The position numbers were made by a program, and so were the translations under genes. The notes beneath the pieces were generated by a model. That model made no database searches and was not told where the DNA came from. It saw nothing but the letters and a program-made list of their open reading frames with translations. 64,000 nucleotides of DNA from Pseudomonas sp. ADAK18 (GTDB taxonomy: Bacteria; Pseudomonadota; Gammaproteobacteria; Pseudomonadales; Pseudomonadaceae), in NCBI RefSeq assembly GCF_012935695.1, contig NZ_CP052859.1, forward strand, positions 2,707,001 through 2,771,000. Direction: 5' to 3'. Of the stretch, positions 27,820-34,725 are shown in pieces (position 1 is the first letter of the stretch; each line of letters starts with the position of its first letter).

Positions 27820-28452
27820 ATGAGCGAACAATCCGCCGACGCCAACTACCAGGGTGTGTGGGGCAATCGCATCGGCTTCGGCAAAAAAGCCGCGCTGCTG
27901 ATGATCGATTTCATGCAGGGCTACACCACCGAAGGCGCACCGCTGTTTGCACCGGGTGTGGTGAGTGCCGTGGCTGAAAGCGCTGAATTGCTGGCCAGCG
28001 CACGGCGCCACGGGATTACGGTGGTGCACACCAATATCCGCTACCATCCCGGCCATTTCGCCGACGGCGGCATCTGGGTGAAAAAGGCCCCGGTGATGAA
28101 AGACATGGTCGAGGGCAATCCCCTCGCTGCGTTCTGCACCGAGGTGTTGCCCCGGGACGATGAAGTGGTCATCAGCAAACAGTACGCCAGTGCATTTTTC
28201 GGCAGCAGCCTGGCCCCAATGCTGCACGCCCAAGGCATCGACACCGTGGTGCTGGCCGGCTGTTCCACCAGCGGCTGCATTCGCGCGACCGCCGTGGATG
28301 CGGTGCAGCATGGTTTTCGCACCATCGTCGTGCGCGAATGCGTCGGCGACCGGCACTCGGCGCCCCACGAAGCGAACTTGTTTGATATCGACAGCAAGTA
28401 TGGCGACGTGGTGAGCAAGCAGGAGGCGATGAGTACTTTCAGGGAGCGGTAA
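27820..28452 (+). CDS. nicF: maleamate amidohydrolase
   Basis: NicF removes ammonia from maleamate to give maleate. It is a 210-residue isochorismatase-fold hydrolase. The catalytic triad is visible as Asp30 (LLMIDFMQG), Lys120 (VVISKQYASAFFG) and the nucleophile Cys153 (GCSTSGCIRATAVDA). It starts 11 bases after nicE. It precedes a weak terminator and a composite REPIN that separate it from nicT. Confidence 0.95.
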   Translation: MSEQSADANYQGVWGNRIGFGKKAALLMIDFMQGYTTEGAPLFAPGVVSAVAESAELLASARRHGITVVHTNIRYHPGHFADGGIWVKKAPVMKDMVEGNPLAAFCTEVLPRDDEVVISKQYASAFFGSSLAPMLHAQGIDTVVLAGCSTSGCIRATAVDAVQHGFRTIVVRECVGDRHSAPHEANLFDIDSKYGDVVSKQEAMSTFRER

Positions 28453-28465
28453 GGCTTCATCAAGA

Positions 28466-28485
28466 ACCGCGCCATAGAGCGCGGT
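28466..28485 (+). terminator. hairpin after nicF
   Basis: ACCGCGC and GCGCGGT flank a 6-base loop (CATAGA), 14 bases after the nicF stop. It is followed by CTTGC rather than a U run, so it may attenuate rather than fully stop transcription into nicT. Confidence 0.4.
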
Positions 28486-28525
28486 CTTGCAAAAAACTGA
28501 GCGCCCACTTTGGAATGCATTCAAA

Positions 28526-28646
28526 TGTGGGAGCTGGTTCATGTGGGAGTCGGGCTTGCCCGCGATGGCATCACTTTGGTCTGACTCATAGACCGAGTTG
28601 TCTGCATCGCGGGCAAGCCCGGCTCCTACATGAATCGGTTCCCACA
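28526..28646. repeat. composite class B REPIN with a REPIN arm inside a REPIN arm
   Basis: The outer arms (TGTGGGAGCTGGTTCATGT and its near inverse ending GAATCGGTTCCCACA) enclose a second full arm pair beginning TGTGGGAGTCGGGCTTGCCC at 28542 and ending CCCGGCTCCTACA at 28630. The outer 19-base arms match at about 15 positions. Together with the preceding hairpin it fills the 318-base gap between nicF and nicT, which holds no gene. Confidence 0.75.
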
Positions 28647-28771
28647 ACGGATCACGACAAACAGGGCCAACTCAGTCTTCTGACACTGCCTTTGGAAGTC
28701 GCTGGTACAGCACTCCGAAGTGCTGAAAAAGCGGCTCTATAAAAACCATAAGTCACCGCCAGGAGACACCC

Positions 28772-30082
28772 ATGCCCATTGCGAATGCAGCACCGGCGAC
28801 CACCCTCGCCGACCCGATCCACGCGCTCTACCACAAGATCACCTGGAAACTGATTCCCTTCCTGTGTTTCTGCTACCTGGCCGCGTACCTGGACCGGATC
28901 AATATCGGCTTCGCCAAACTGCAAATGCTCGACCAGTTGCAGTTCAGCGAAACCGCCTTCGGCCTCGGCGCCGGCCTGTTCTTTGTCGGTTACATTATCT
29001 TCGAAGTACCGAGCAACCTGGTGCTGGAAAAGGTCGGCGCGAAGATCTGGATCGCCCGCATCATGATCACCTGGGGCCTGCTATCGGCCTGCACCATGCT
29101 GGTCACCTCCACCACCCAGTTCTACATCCTGCGCTTCCTGCTCGGCGCCGCCGAAGCCGGGTTCCTGCCGGGGGTGCTGTATTACCTGACCACTTGGTTC
29201 CCCACCTACCGCCGGGGCCGGATTATCGCCCTGTTCATGATCGGTCTGCCGCTGTCCAGCGTGATTGGCGGGCCGTTGTCCGGGTGGATCATGGGCCATT
29301 TCGACCATATGGGTGGCCTGCGTGGCTGGCAGTGGCTGTTCCTGATAGAAGCGGTGCCCAGCGTATTGCTCGGCATCTGGACCTTCTGGGCGCTGCCCAA
29401 CAACTACCAACAAGCCAAATGGCTTTCGCCGCAAGAAAAATCCTTGCTGGAAAGCGAGCTGCGCAAAGACGACGCCGACGGTGCCGGCAGCAAGCACAGC
29501 TTCCGTGACGGCTTCTTCAACCTCAAGGTGTGGATGCTCGGTGGCATCGACTTCTCGATCCTGCTCAGCGCCTACGCCATGGGCTTCTGGATGCCCACCT
29601 TCATCCGCAACGCCGGGATCATCGACACCTTCCACATCGGTATCCTCACCGCGCTGCCAAGCGTTGCCGCGCTACTGGGCATGCTGCTGATCGGCGCCAG
29701 CTCCGACAAGCACCGCGAGCGGCGCTGGCACATCATCGTGCCGTTCTTCGTAGGCGCCGCCGCCATGGCCACCAGTACGTTCTTCACCCACAACGTCGTT
29801 GCCACCGTGGCCCTGTTTGCGATTGCCTCAGCGGCAATCATTGGCGCTGTCCCGGTATTTTTCAGTCTGCCGGCGACCTTTCTCAAAGGCACCGCCGCCG
29901 CTACCGGTTTCGCCTTGGCCTGTTCCGTGGCGAACATCGCAGGCCTGGTGAGCAACTCGTTGATGGGGGTGGCGATCGACGTCACCGGCAGCAGTGCCGG
30001 CGCCCTGTGGTTTTTCGCCGGCTGCCTGATTCTCAGTAGCTTCCTGGTGATCGCCTTGCCGGCGAAACTGGTGAATCGTTGA
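28772..30082 (+). CDS. nicT: MFS transporter of the nicotinate cluster
   Basis: The 436-residue inner-membrane permease has twelve predicted helices and belongs to the anion:cation symporter (tartrate/phthalate-like) group. Its features are CYLAAYLDRINIGFAKLQM in helix 1, NLVLEKVGAKIWIARIM and the RRGRIIALFMIGLPLSSVIGGPLSGW region. P. putida NicT has the same position downstream of nicF and is proposed to import the pyridine substrate. AGGAG lies seven bases before the ATG. The partner porin nicP is not adjacent here. Confidence 0.88.
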   Translation: MPIANAAPATTLADPIHALYHKITWKLIPFLCFCYLAAYLDRINIGFAKLQMLDQLQFSETAFGLGAGLFFVGYIIFEVPSNLVLEKVGAKIWIARIMITWGLLSACTMLVTSTTQFYILRFLLGAAEAGFLPGVLYYLTTWFPTYRRGRIIALFMIGLPLSSVIGGPLSGWIMGHFDHMGGLRGWQWLFLIEAVPSVLLGIWTFWALPNNYQQAKWLSPQEKSLLESELRKDDADGAGSKHSFRDGFFNLKVWMLGGIDFSILLSAYAMGFWMPTFIRNAGIIDTFHIGILTALPSVAALLGMLLIGASSDKHRERRWHIIVPFFVGAAAMATSTFFTHNVVATVALFAIASAAIIGAVPVFFSLPATFLKGTAAATGFALACSVANIAGLVSNSLMGVAIDVTGSSAGALWFFAGCLILSSFLVIALPAKLVNR

Positions 30083-30190
30083 TCTTGCCAAAGCCCGGTA
30101 AACATCGCCCGGTTGAAAGACCCATGGCACCGGGCCCGGAAGGCGTTAGAATCTGCGCCATTCCGAAGATCCCACTGACACGAGCCCTCC

Positions 30191-31339
30191 ATGAGCTTTG
30201 ATTTCGACACGCCCCACTCCCGCCTCGGCACCGGCAGCACCAAGTGGAGTCGCTACCCGCAAGACGTCCTGCCGATGTGGATTGCCGACATGGATATCGC
30301 CGCGCCGCCGGCAGTTCTGGCGGCGTTGCACCAGCGCCTGGACCAGCAAATCCTCGGTTACAGCGTGGCGTGCGACAAGGTACGCGAGGCTATCGTGGCC
30401 GACCTGTGGGCCAAGTACGCCTGGCGTGTGCAGCCCGATGAACTGCTGTTTTTGCCCGGTGTAGAGCCGGGCTTCAATATGGCCCTGCATGCCTTTGTCC
30501 AACCAGGGCAGCCGGTGGTGTTGCAAACCCCCAACTATCGTCCGTTGCGCTTGGCACCCGGCAATTGGAACCTGCCGAAGATCGAGGTGCCGTTCGAACT
30601 GAGCGCCGAGGGTGAATACCTCACACCCCTACCGGCCCTGCGCCAGGCGCTGACCGGTGCCGGTGCGCTGCTGTTGAGCAACCCCCACAACCCGATCGGC
30701 AAGGTGTTCCCTCGGGAAGAATTGCTGGCGGTGGCCACGGCTTGCCTGGACCAGGGTGCGCTGATCATCTCCGATGAAATCCATGCCGAACTGTGCTTCG
30801 ACGGCCGCCGGCATATCCCCACCGCGAGCCTGAGCCCCGAGATCGCCCGACACACCATCACCCTGATGTCAGCGAGCAAGGCTTATAACGTCGCCGGGCT
30901 GAAAACCTGCTTTGCGGTGGTCCAGGATCCGGTCATCCGCGAACGCTTCAATAATGCCCGCTGCGGCATGGTCGACAGCGTCAGCCCGTTGGGCCTGGAA
31001 GCCACGCGAGCGGCCTACAGCCAATGCGGGGACTGGTTGGAGGCGCTGGTCAAGTACCTGCAAGCCAACCGTGATTACCTGTTGAATGCGGTGCAAACCC
31101 GCCTTCCGGGCATCGTGATGCATGCCCCTCAAGGCACGTACCTGGCGTGGCTGGATTGCAGCGCCCTGGGCCTGGATGATCCGCAACAGTTTTTCCTGGA
31201 ACAGGCCAAGGTCGGCCTCAGTGCCGGCCTGGAGTTTGGCGATGACAGCCAGCAATTTGTGCGTTTGAACTTCGGTTGCCCGAGGTCGATGCTCGAAGAA
31301 GGGTTGCAGCGCATGGAGCGCAGTCTTCAGGGCGTGTAG
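30191..31339 (+). CDS. PatB/MalY-family PLP-dependent C-S lyase or aminotransferase
   Basis: The 382-residue PLP enzyme opens with FDTPHSRLGTGSTKW and LPMWIADMDIAAPP, as in the PatB/MalY group, which cleaves cystathionine or cysteine conjugates. Fold type I motifs follow: LLLSNPHNPIGKVFPREEL near 160, IISDEIHAELCFDG near 194, and SASKAYNVAGLKTCF near 230, whose lysine carries PLP. The ribosome site is weak. A sulfonate importer lies beyond the molbindin, so a sulfur-recovery role is possible but not shown. Confidence 0.85.
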   Translation: MSFDFDTPHSRLGTGSTKWSRYPQDVLPMWIADMDIAAPPAVLAALHQRLDQQILGYSVACDKVREAIVADLWAKYAWRVQPDELLFLPGVEPGFNMALHAFVQPGQPVVLQTPNYRPLRLAPGNWNLPKIEVPFELSAEGEYLTPLPALRQALTGAGALLLSNPHNPIGKVFPREELLAVATACLDQGALIISDEIHAELCFDGRRHIPTASLSPEIARHTITLMSASKAYNVAGLKTCFAVVQDPVIRERFNNARCGMVDSVSPLGLEATRAAYSQCGDWLEALVKYLQANRDYLLNAVQTRLPGIVMHAPQGTYLAWLDCSALGLDDPQQFFLEQAKVGLSAGLEFGDDSQQFVRLNFGCPRSMLEEGLQRMERSLQGV

Positions 31340-31351
31340 GCGCCCATCAGT

Positions 31352-31378
31352 GTGGGAGCGGCGATACGCCTCTCCCAC
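31352..31378. terminator. REP-like hairpin between convergent genes
   Basis: GTGGGAG-C-GGCG and CGCC-T-CTCCCAC flank ATA, giving an almost continuous 11-pair stem. It lies 12 bases after the C-S lyase stop and 12 before the molbindin stop on the other strand, so it can end both transcripts. It looks like a shortened class B REP. Confidence 0.6.
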
Positions 31379-31390
31379 CGTTGGTGGGAT

Positions 31391-31606
31391 TCACAACTTG
31401 GCGATGGAGACTTCGGTCGACTTCACAAATGCAATCACCTCACTGCCCACCTTCAATTCCAGGTCCCGCACCGAGCGGGTAGTGATAACTGAAGTAACAA
31501 TGCCGGACGCCGTTTGCACGTCAATCTCGGACACCACTTCACCGAGCAGGATTTCCTTGATCACGCCTTTGAATTGGTTGCGCACGTTGATCGCTTTAAT
31601 GGTCAT
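31391..31606 (-). CDS. molbindin (Mop) molybdate-binding protein
   Basis: The 71-residue protein is one TOBE/Mop domain: it starts IKAINVRNQFKGVIKEILLG and continues VVSEIDVQTASGIVTSVITTRSV and GSEVIAFVKSTEVSI. Molbindins assemble as hexamers and store or buffer molybdate in the cytoplasm. That could serve the molybdenum enzyme NicAB, but the gene is separate from the nic operons and this link is only inferred. Confidence 0.9.
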   Translation of the reverse strand: MTIKAINVRNQFKGVIKEILLGEVVSEIDVQTASGIVTSVITTRSVRDLELKVGSEVIAFVKSTEVSIAKL

Positions 31607-31686
31607 GTCGGCTTTCCTTTAGCTGATGGGTCATTCCGCACGAATGCGCAGGCGTTCAAAATGCACGCTCCGCAAAAACATTAAAA

Positions 31687-31712
31687 GGAATATATAACTC
31701 TTTATTTATTCC
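31687..31712 (+). promoter_or_regulatory. AT-rich control region with GGAATA/TATTCC inverted repeat
   Basis: GGAATA (31687-31692) and TATTCC (31707-31712) flank a 14-base AT-rich centre. TATTCC recurs at about 31930 (ATATTCCTTAAATGCAT) and as TTATTCTTCTGAATATAAG near 31960, close to the importer start. Such AT-rich inverted repeats before sulfur-starvation genes are the kind of site bound by CysB, but this is a guess by position. The rest of the 410-base molbindin-importer gap holds the long palindrome at 31793 and no gene. Confidence 0.35.
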
Positions 31713-31792
31713 ATAAATACATATGAGATCAATCTCACCACTGTTGCCTGGCCAACACTCATTCAACAAAGTGCCCTACTTCCCACCCCTCC

Positions 31793-31883
31793 CGTAGCAG
31801 CTGTCGAGCCTTGGCGAGGCTGCGTATGCGGTGTGTCTGATGTACCGCATACGCAGCCTCGCCAAGGCTCGACAGCTGCTACG
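31793..31883. repeat. perfect 40-base palindrome, class D (GTAGCAGCTGTCGAGCCTTGG arms)
   Basis: Two 40-base arms (31793-31832 and 31844-31883) are perfectly complementary around an 11-base loop (GTGTCTGATGT). The arms begin CGTAGCAGCTGTCGAGCCTT. Compared with 22996-23105 the arm core differs (CCTTGG against CTCAAG), but both arms differ together. Confidence 0.95.
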
Positions 31884-32016
31884 CATGGGCTATTTGTCAC
31901 CTGCGCATCCAATGGCACAGAGACTGCATATTCCTTAAATGCATGATGGAGCATGCCGACTTATTCTTCTGAATATAAGACTGCCTTCTCTCCCCCGCCT
32001 TGTCCGGAGCCGTTCC

Positions 32017-32982
32017 ATGAAGCCTTTCGCCAACCTATTCCTGGGCGCCTGCGCCCTTGCCTTCAGCCTGCAATCCCAGGCCGCTGAAACCGCACCCGCC
32101 GAAGTCCATCTGGACTACGCCTATTACTCCCCCGTCAGCCTGGTGCTCAAGCATTTCGGCTGGTTGGAACAGGCCTTACCCCAGACCAAGGTTGGCTGGG
32201 TGTTGAGCCAAGGCAGCAACCGCTCCCTGGAGTACCTCAACAGCGGCGGCGTCGATTTTGCGTCCTCGGCCAGTCTTTCTGCGGTGTTAAGCCGGGCCAA
32301 TGGCAGCCCGATCAAATCGATTTACGTGTACAGCCGCGCAGAGTGGACTGCCCTCGTAGTACGCAAGGACTCGCCGTACCAAAGCGTCACCGACCTCAAG
32401 GGCAAAAAAATCGCCGCCACCAAGGGCACCGATCCGTACCTGTTTACCCTGCGCAGCCTGCAAAAGGCCGGGCTGACCAAGGACGATGTGGAGTTGGTGC
32501 ACTTGCAGCACCCGGACGGTCGCACCGCGCTGGAGAAAGGCGATGTCGATGCCTGGGCCGGACTCGACCCACATATGGCGGCCAGCGAGATCCAGGCTGG
32601 TTCTCGCCTGCTGTATCGCAACAAGGATTTCAACAGTTACGGCGTAGTCAGTGTGACCGAGCGCTATGCCAAGGAACATCCGCAGACTATCGCCACGGTG
32701 CTGGGCGCCTATGAAAAAGCCCGGGACTGGTCGGTAAAACACCCCGATGAGTTGGCGAAACTGCTGGCCGACGAGTCCGGCCTGCCCCTGGAAGTGGCCA
32801 AGCTGCAACTGTCGCGCACTGACTTGAGCAGCCCATTGCTGACGGCCCAGGATATTGTTTCGTCGAAGGCGGCCGCACCGATCCTGGTGTCCGAGGAATT
32901 GGTCCGTCGCGGGGTAAATGTTGATCAGGTTATCGACCAGTTGATCGACAACCCATTCGGCCAGGCTCTGGCTCATCCATAA
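32017..32982 (+). CDS. sulfonate-type ABC transporter, periplasmic binding protein (SsuA-like)
   Basis: The 321-residue protein starts at the ATG behind GGAG and has a signal peptide (MKPFANLFLGACALAFSLQSQA). The mature part shows the SsuA/TauA-like NMT1 fold: YYSPVSLVLKHFGWLEQAL, LNSGGVDFASSASLSAVLSRANG, VTDLKGKKIAATKGTDPYLFTLRSL and GDVDAWAGLDPHMA. These bind aliphatic sulfonates or taurine; the exact ligand is not visible. It heads a three-gene importer operon. Confidence 0.85.
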   Translation: MKPFANLFLGACALAFSLQSQAAETAPAEVHLDYAYYSPVSLVLKHFGWLEQALPQTKVGWVLSQGSNRSLEYLNSGGVDFASSASLSAVLSRANGSPIKSIYVYSRAEWTALVVRKDSPYQSVTDLKGKKIAATKGTDPYLFTLRSLQKAGLTKDDVELVHLQHPDGRTALEKGDVDAWAGLDPHMAASEIQAGSRLLYRNKDFNSYGVVSVTERYAKEHPQTIATVLGAYEKARDWSVKHPDELAKLLADESGLPLEVAKLQLSRTDLSSPLLTAQDIVSSKAAAPILVSEELVRRGVNVDQVIDQLIDNPFGQALAHP

Positions 32983-32993
32983 GGGAGCCAGCC

Positions 32994-33833
32994 ATGACTA
33001 GCAAACTCAAATCCCTGTCCATCGACTTGCCCCTGGCCACACCATCGCCGACCAACCGCAGTGCCTGGCCGCGCCGACTCAAGGGCCTGGCATTACCAGT
33101 GCTGATCATCGTGCTGCTGGAGGTGATCGTGCGCATCGGCTGGCTGCCGTCCTACCAGATGCCTGCGCCCAGCGAGATCGCCGTCACCCTCACGGAACTC
33201 GCCGAAGGCGCCTTGTGGAAGCACATCAGCGCCAGCCTGTTACGGGTCGGGCTCGGGTTCGCCATCGGTGCCAGCCTGGCCCTGGTGTTTGCGGCCTGGG
33301 TTGGTTTGAGCCGTGAAGCCGAGGCCTACCTGGAACCCACCTTCGCAGGCCTGCGCTCGATCCCGAGCCTGGCCTGGGTGCCCTTGTTGTTGCTGTGGCT
33401 GGGGATCGATGAAACCTCGAAAATCGTCCTGATCGCCATCGGCGCATTCTTTCCGGTGTACCTCAATGGCGTGGCGGCAATTCGCGACATCGACCGCAAA
33501 CTGGTGGAGGTCGGGCAGATGTATGGCTTCAATCGCCGCCGCCTGGTGCGACGGATTCTCTTGCCCGCTGCCCTGCCCGGCCTGTTTACCGGATTGCGCA
33601 GCGGCCTGAGCCTGGCCTGGATGTTCCTGGTGGCGGCCGAACTGATTGCCGCCACCAAAGGCTTGGGTTATCTGCTCAGCGACGGTCGGGAAACCTCACG
33701 ACCAGACATCGTGCTGGCCGCGATCATCGTCCTCGCCCTACTGGGCAAGATCAGCGACGGCCTGCTGGCGGCCCTGGAAAAACGCTGCCTGGCCTGGCGT
33801 GACACCTTCAACGGCCAAGGCGCCGGAGACTGA
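32994..33833 (+). CDS. sulfonate-type ABC transporter, permease (SsuC-like)
   Basis: The 279-residue inner-membrane protein has about six helices and the cytoplasmic coupling loop VEVGQMYGFNRRRLVRRILLPAALPGLFTGLRSGLS, in which the EAA-like motif is recognisable. The family is the SsuC/TauC permease. It begins 11 bases after the binding-protein gene and ends two bases before the ATPase start. Confidence 0.9.
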   Translation: MTSKLKSLSIDLPLATPSPTNRSAWPRRLKGLALPVLIIVLLEVIVRIGWLPSYQMPAPSEIAVTLTELAEGALWKHISASLLRVGLGFAIGASLALVFAAWVGLSREAEAYLEPTFAGLRSIPSLAWVPLLLLWLGIDETSKIVLIAIGAFFPVYLNGVAAIRDIDRKLVEVGQMYGFNRRRLVRRILLPAALPGLFTGLRSGLSLAWMFLVAAELIAATKGLGYLLSDGRETSRPDIVLAAIIVLALLGKISDGLLAALEKRCLAWRDTFNGQGAGD

Positions 33834-33835
33834 CC

Positions 33836-34549
33836 ATGAGCGAACCACTACTGGATATTCGCGTGGAGCGTAAAAGCTTCGCCGGCACCACCGTATTGAC
33901 CAATATCCACCTGACCTTGCAACCAAGGGAAACCGTGAGCCTGCTGGGCCCCAGTGGCTGTGGCAAAAGCACCTTGCTGCGGATCATCGCCGGTCTGGAA
34001 AAAGACTTTCAGGGCGAGCTACTTCGCGCTGGCGGTGAGGTGGCGTTCGTCTTTCAAGAACCGCGTTTGATGCCATGGCTGACCGTCGAACAGAACATCG
34101 GCTTCAGTGACGATCAGCACTATGACAAAGCCTGGGTTACGCAACTGATCGACGAAGTCGGCCTCAGCGGTTTCGCCCAAGCCTTGCCCAAGGCCCTGTC
34201 CGGCGGCATGGCCCAGCGCGTCGCCATCGCCCGCGGCCTTTACTCACGCCCCCACGTCCTGCTGCTGGACGAACCCTTCAGCGCAGTGGATGCCTTTACC
34301 CGCATGAAGCTGCAAGACCTGTTGCTGCAACTGGCCGATCACCACGCCATTGCCCTCTTGCTGGTGACACACGATGTGGACGAAGCGCTGTACCTGAGTG
34401 ATCGGGTATTGGTGATGGATAACCGGCCCAGCAGCATTCGCCAGGAACTGACGGTGGAGTTGGCACATCCACGGGATAGACGCGACCCGCTGCTGGCCCG
34501 GCTCAAGGTGCTGAGCTTGACCGAGTTGCAGCGGGCACATGTGATTTAG
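33836..34549 (+). CDS. sulfonate-type ABC transporter, ATPase (SsuB-like)
   Basis: The 237-residue ATPase has Walker A LLGPSGCGKSTLLR near residue 38, a Q-loop VAFVFQEPRLMPW, the ABC signature LSGGMAQRVAIARGL near 121, Walker B HVLLLDEPFSAVDAF, and the switch histidine in LLVTHDVDEALYL. It drives import by the upstream binding protein and permease. The operon ends at a class A REP doublet. Confidence 0.92.
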   Translation: MSEPLLDIRVERKSFAGTTVLTNIHLTLQPRETVSLLGPSGCGKSTLLRIIAGLEKDFQGELLRAGGEVAFVFQEPRLMPWLTVEQNIGFSDDQHYDKAWVTQLIDEVGLSGFAQALPKALSGGMAQRVAIARGLYSRPHVLLLDEPFSAVDAFTRMKLQDLLLQLADHHAIALLLVTHDVDEALYLSDRVLVMDNRPSSIRQELTVELAHPRDRRDPLLARLKVLSLTELQRAHVI

Positions 34550-34566
34550 CGGGCTGACAAAACACC

Positions 34567-34697
34567 TGTGGCGAGGGGGCTTGCCCCCGCTGGGTTGCGA
34601 AGCAGCCCTAAAACCTGCCATCTCGGTCTATCTGAAAAAACTCAGCGATCTTACTGGGGCCGCTTTGCAGCCCAACGGGGCAAGCCCCCTCGCCACA
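34567..34697. repeat. REPIN, class A
   Basis: The left REP is TGTGGCGAGGGGGCTTGCCC with GGTTGCGAAGCAGCCC, and the right is its inverse ending CCCCTCGCCACA. The spacer TCGGTCTATCTGAAAAAACT is nearly the same, inverted, as that at 8590-8723 and like that at 62701-62832. It lies between the convergent importer operon and TonB receptor gene. Confidence 0.9.
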
Positions 34698-34725
34698 ACA
34701 CGCCCTTCGCCAAAACATTAAACGG

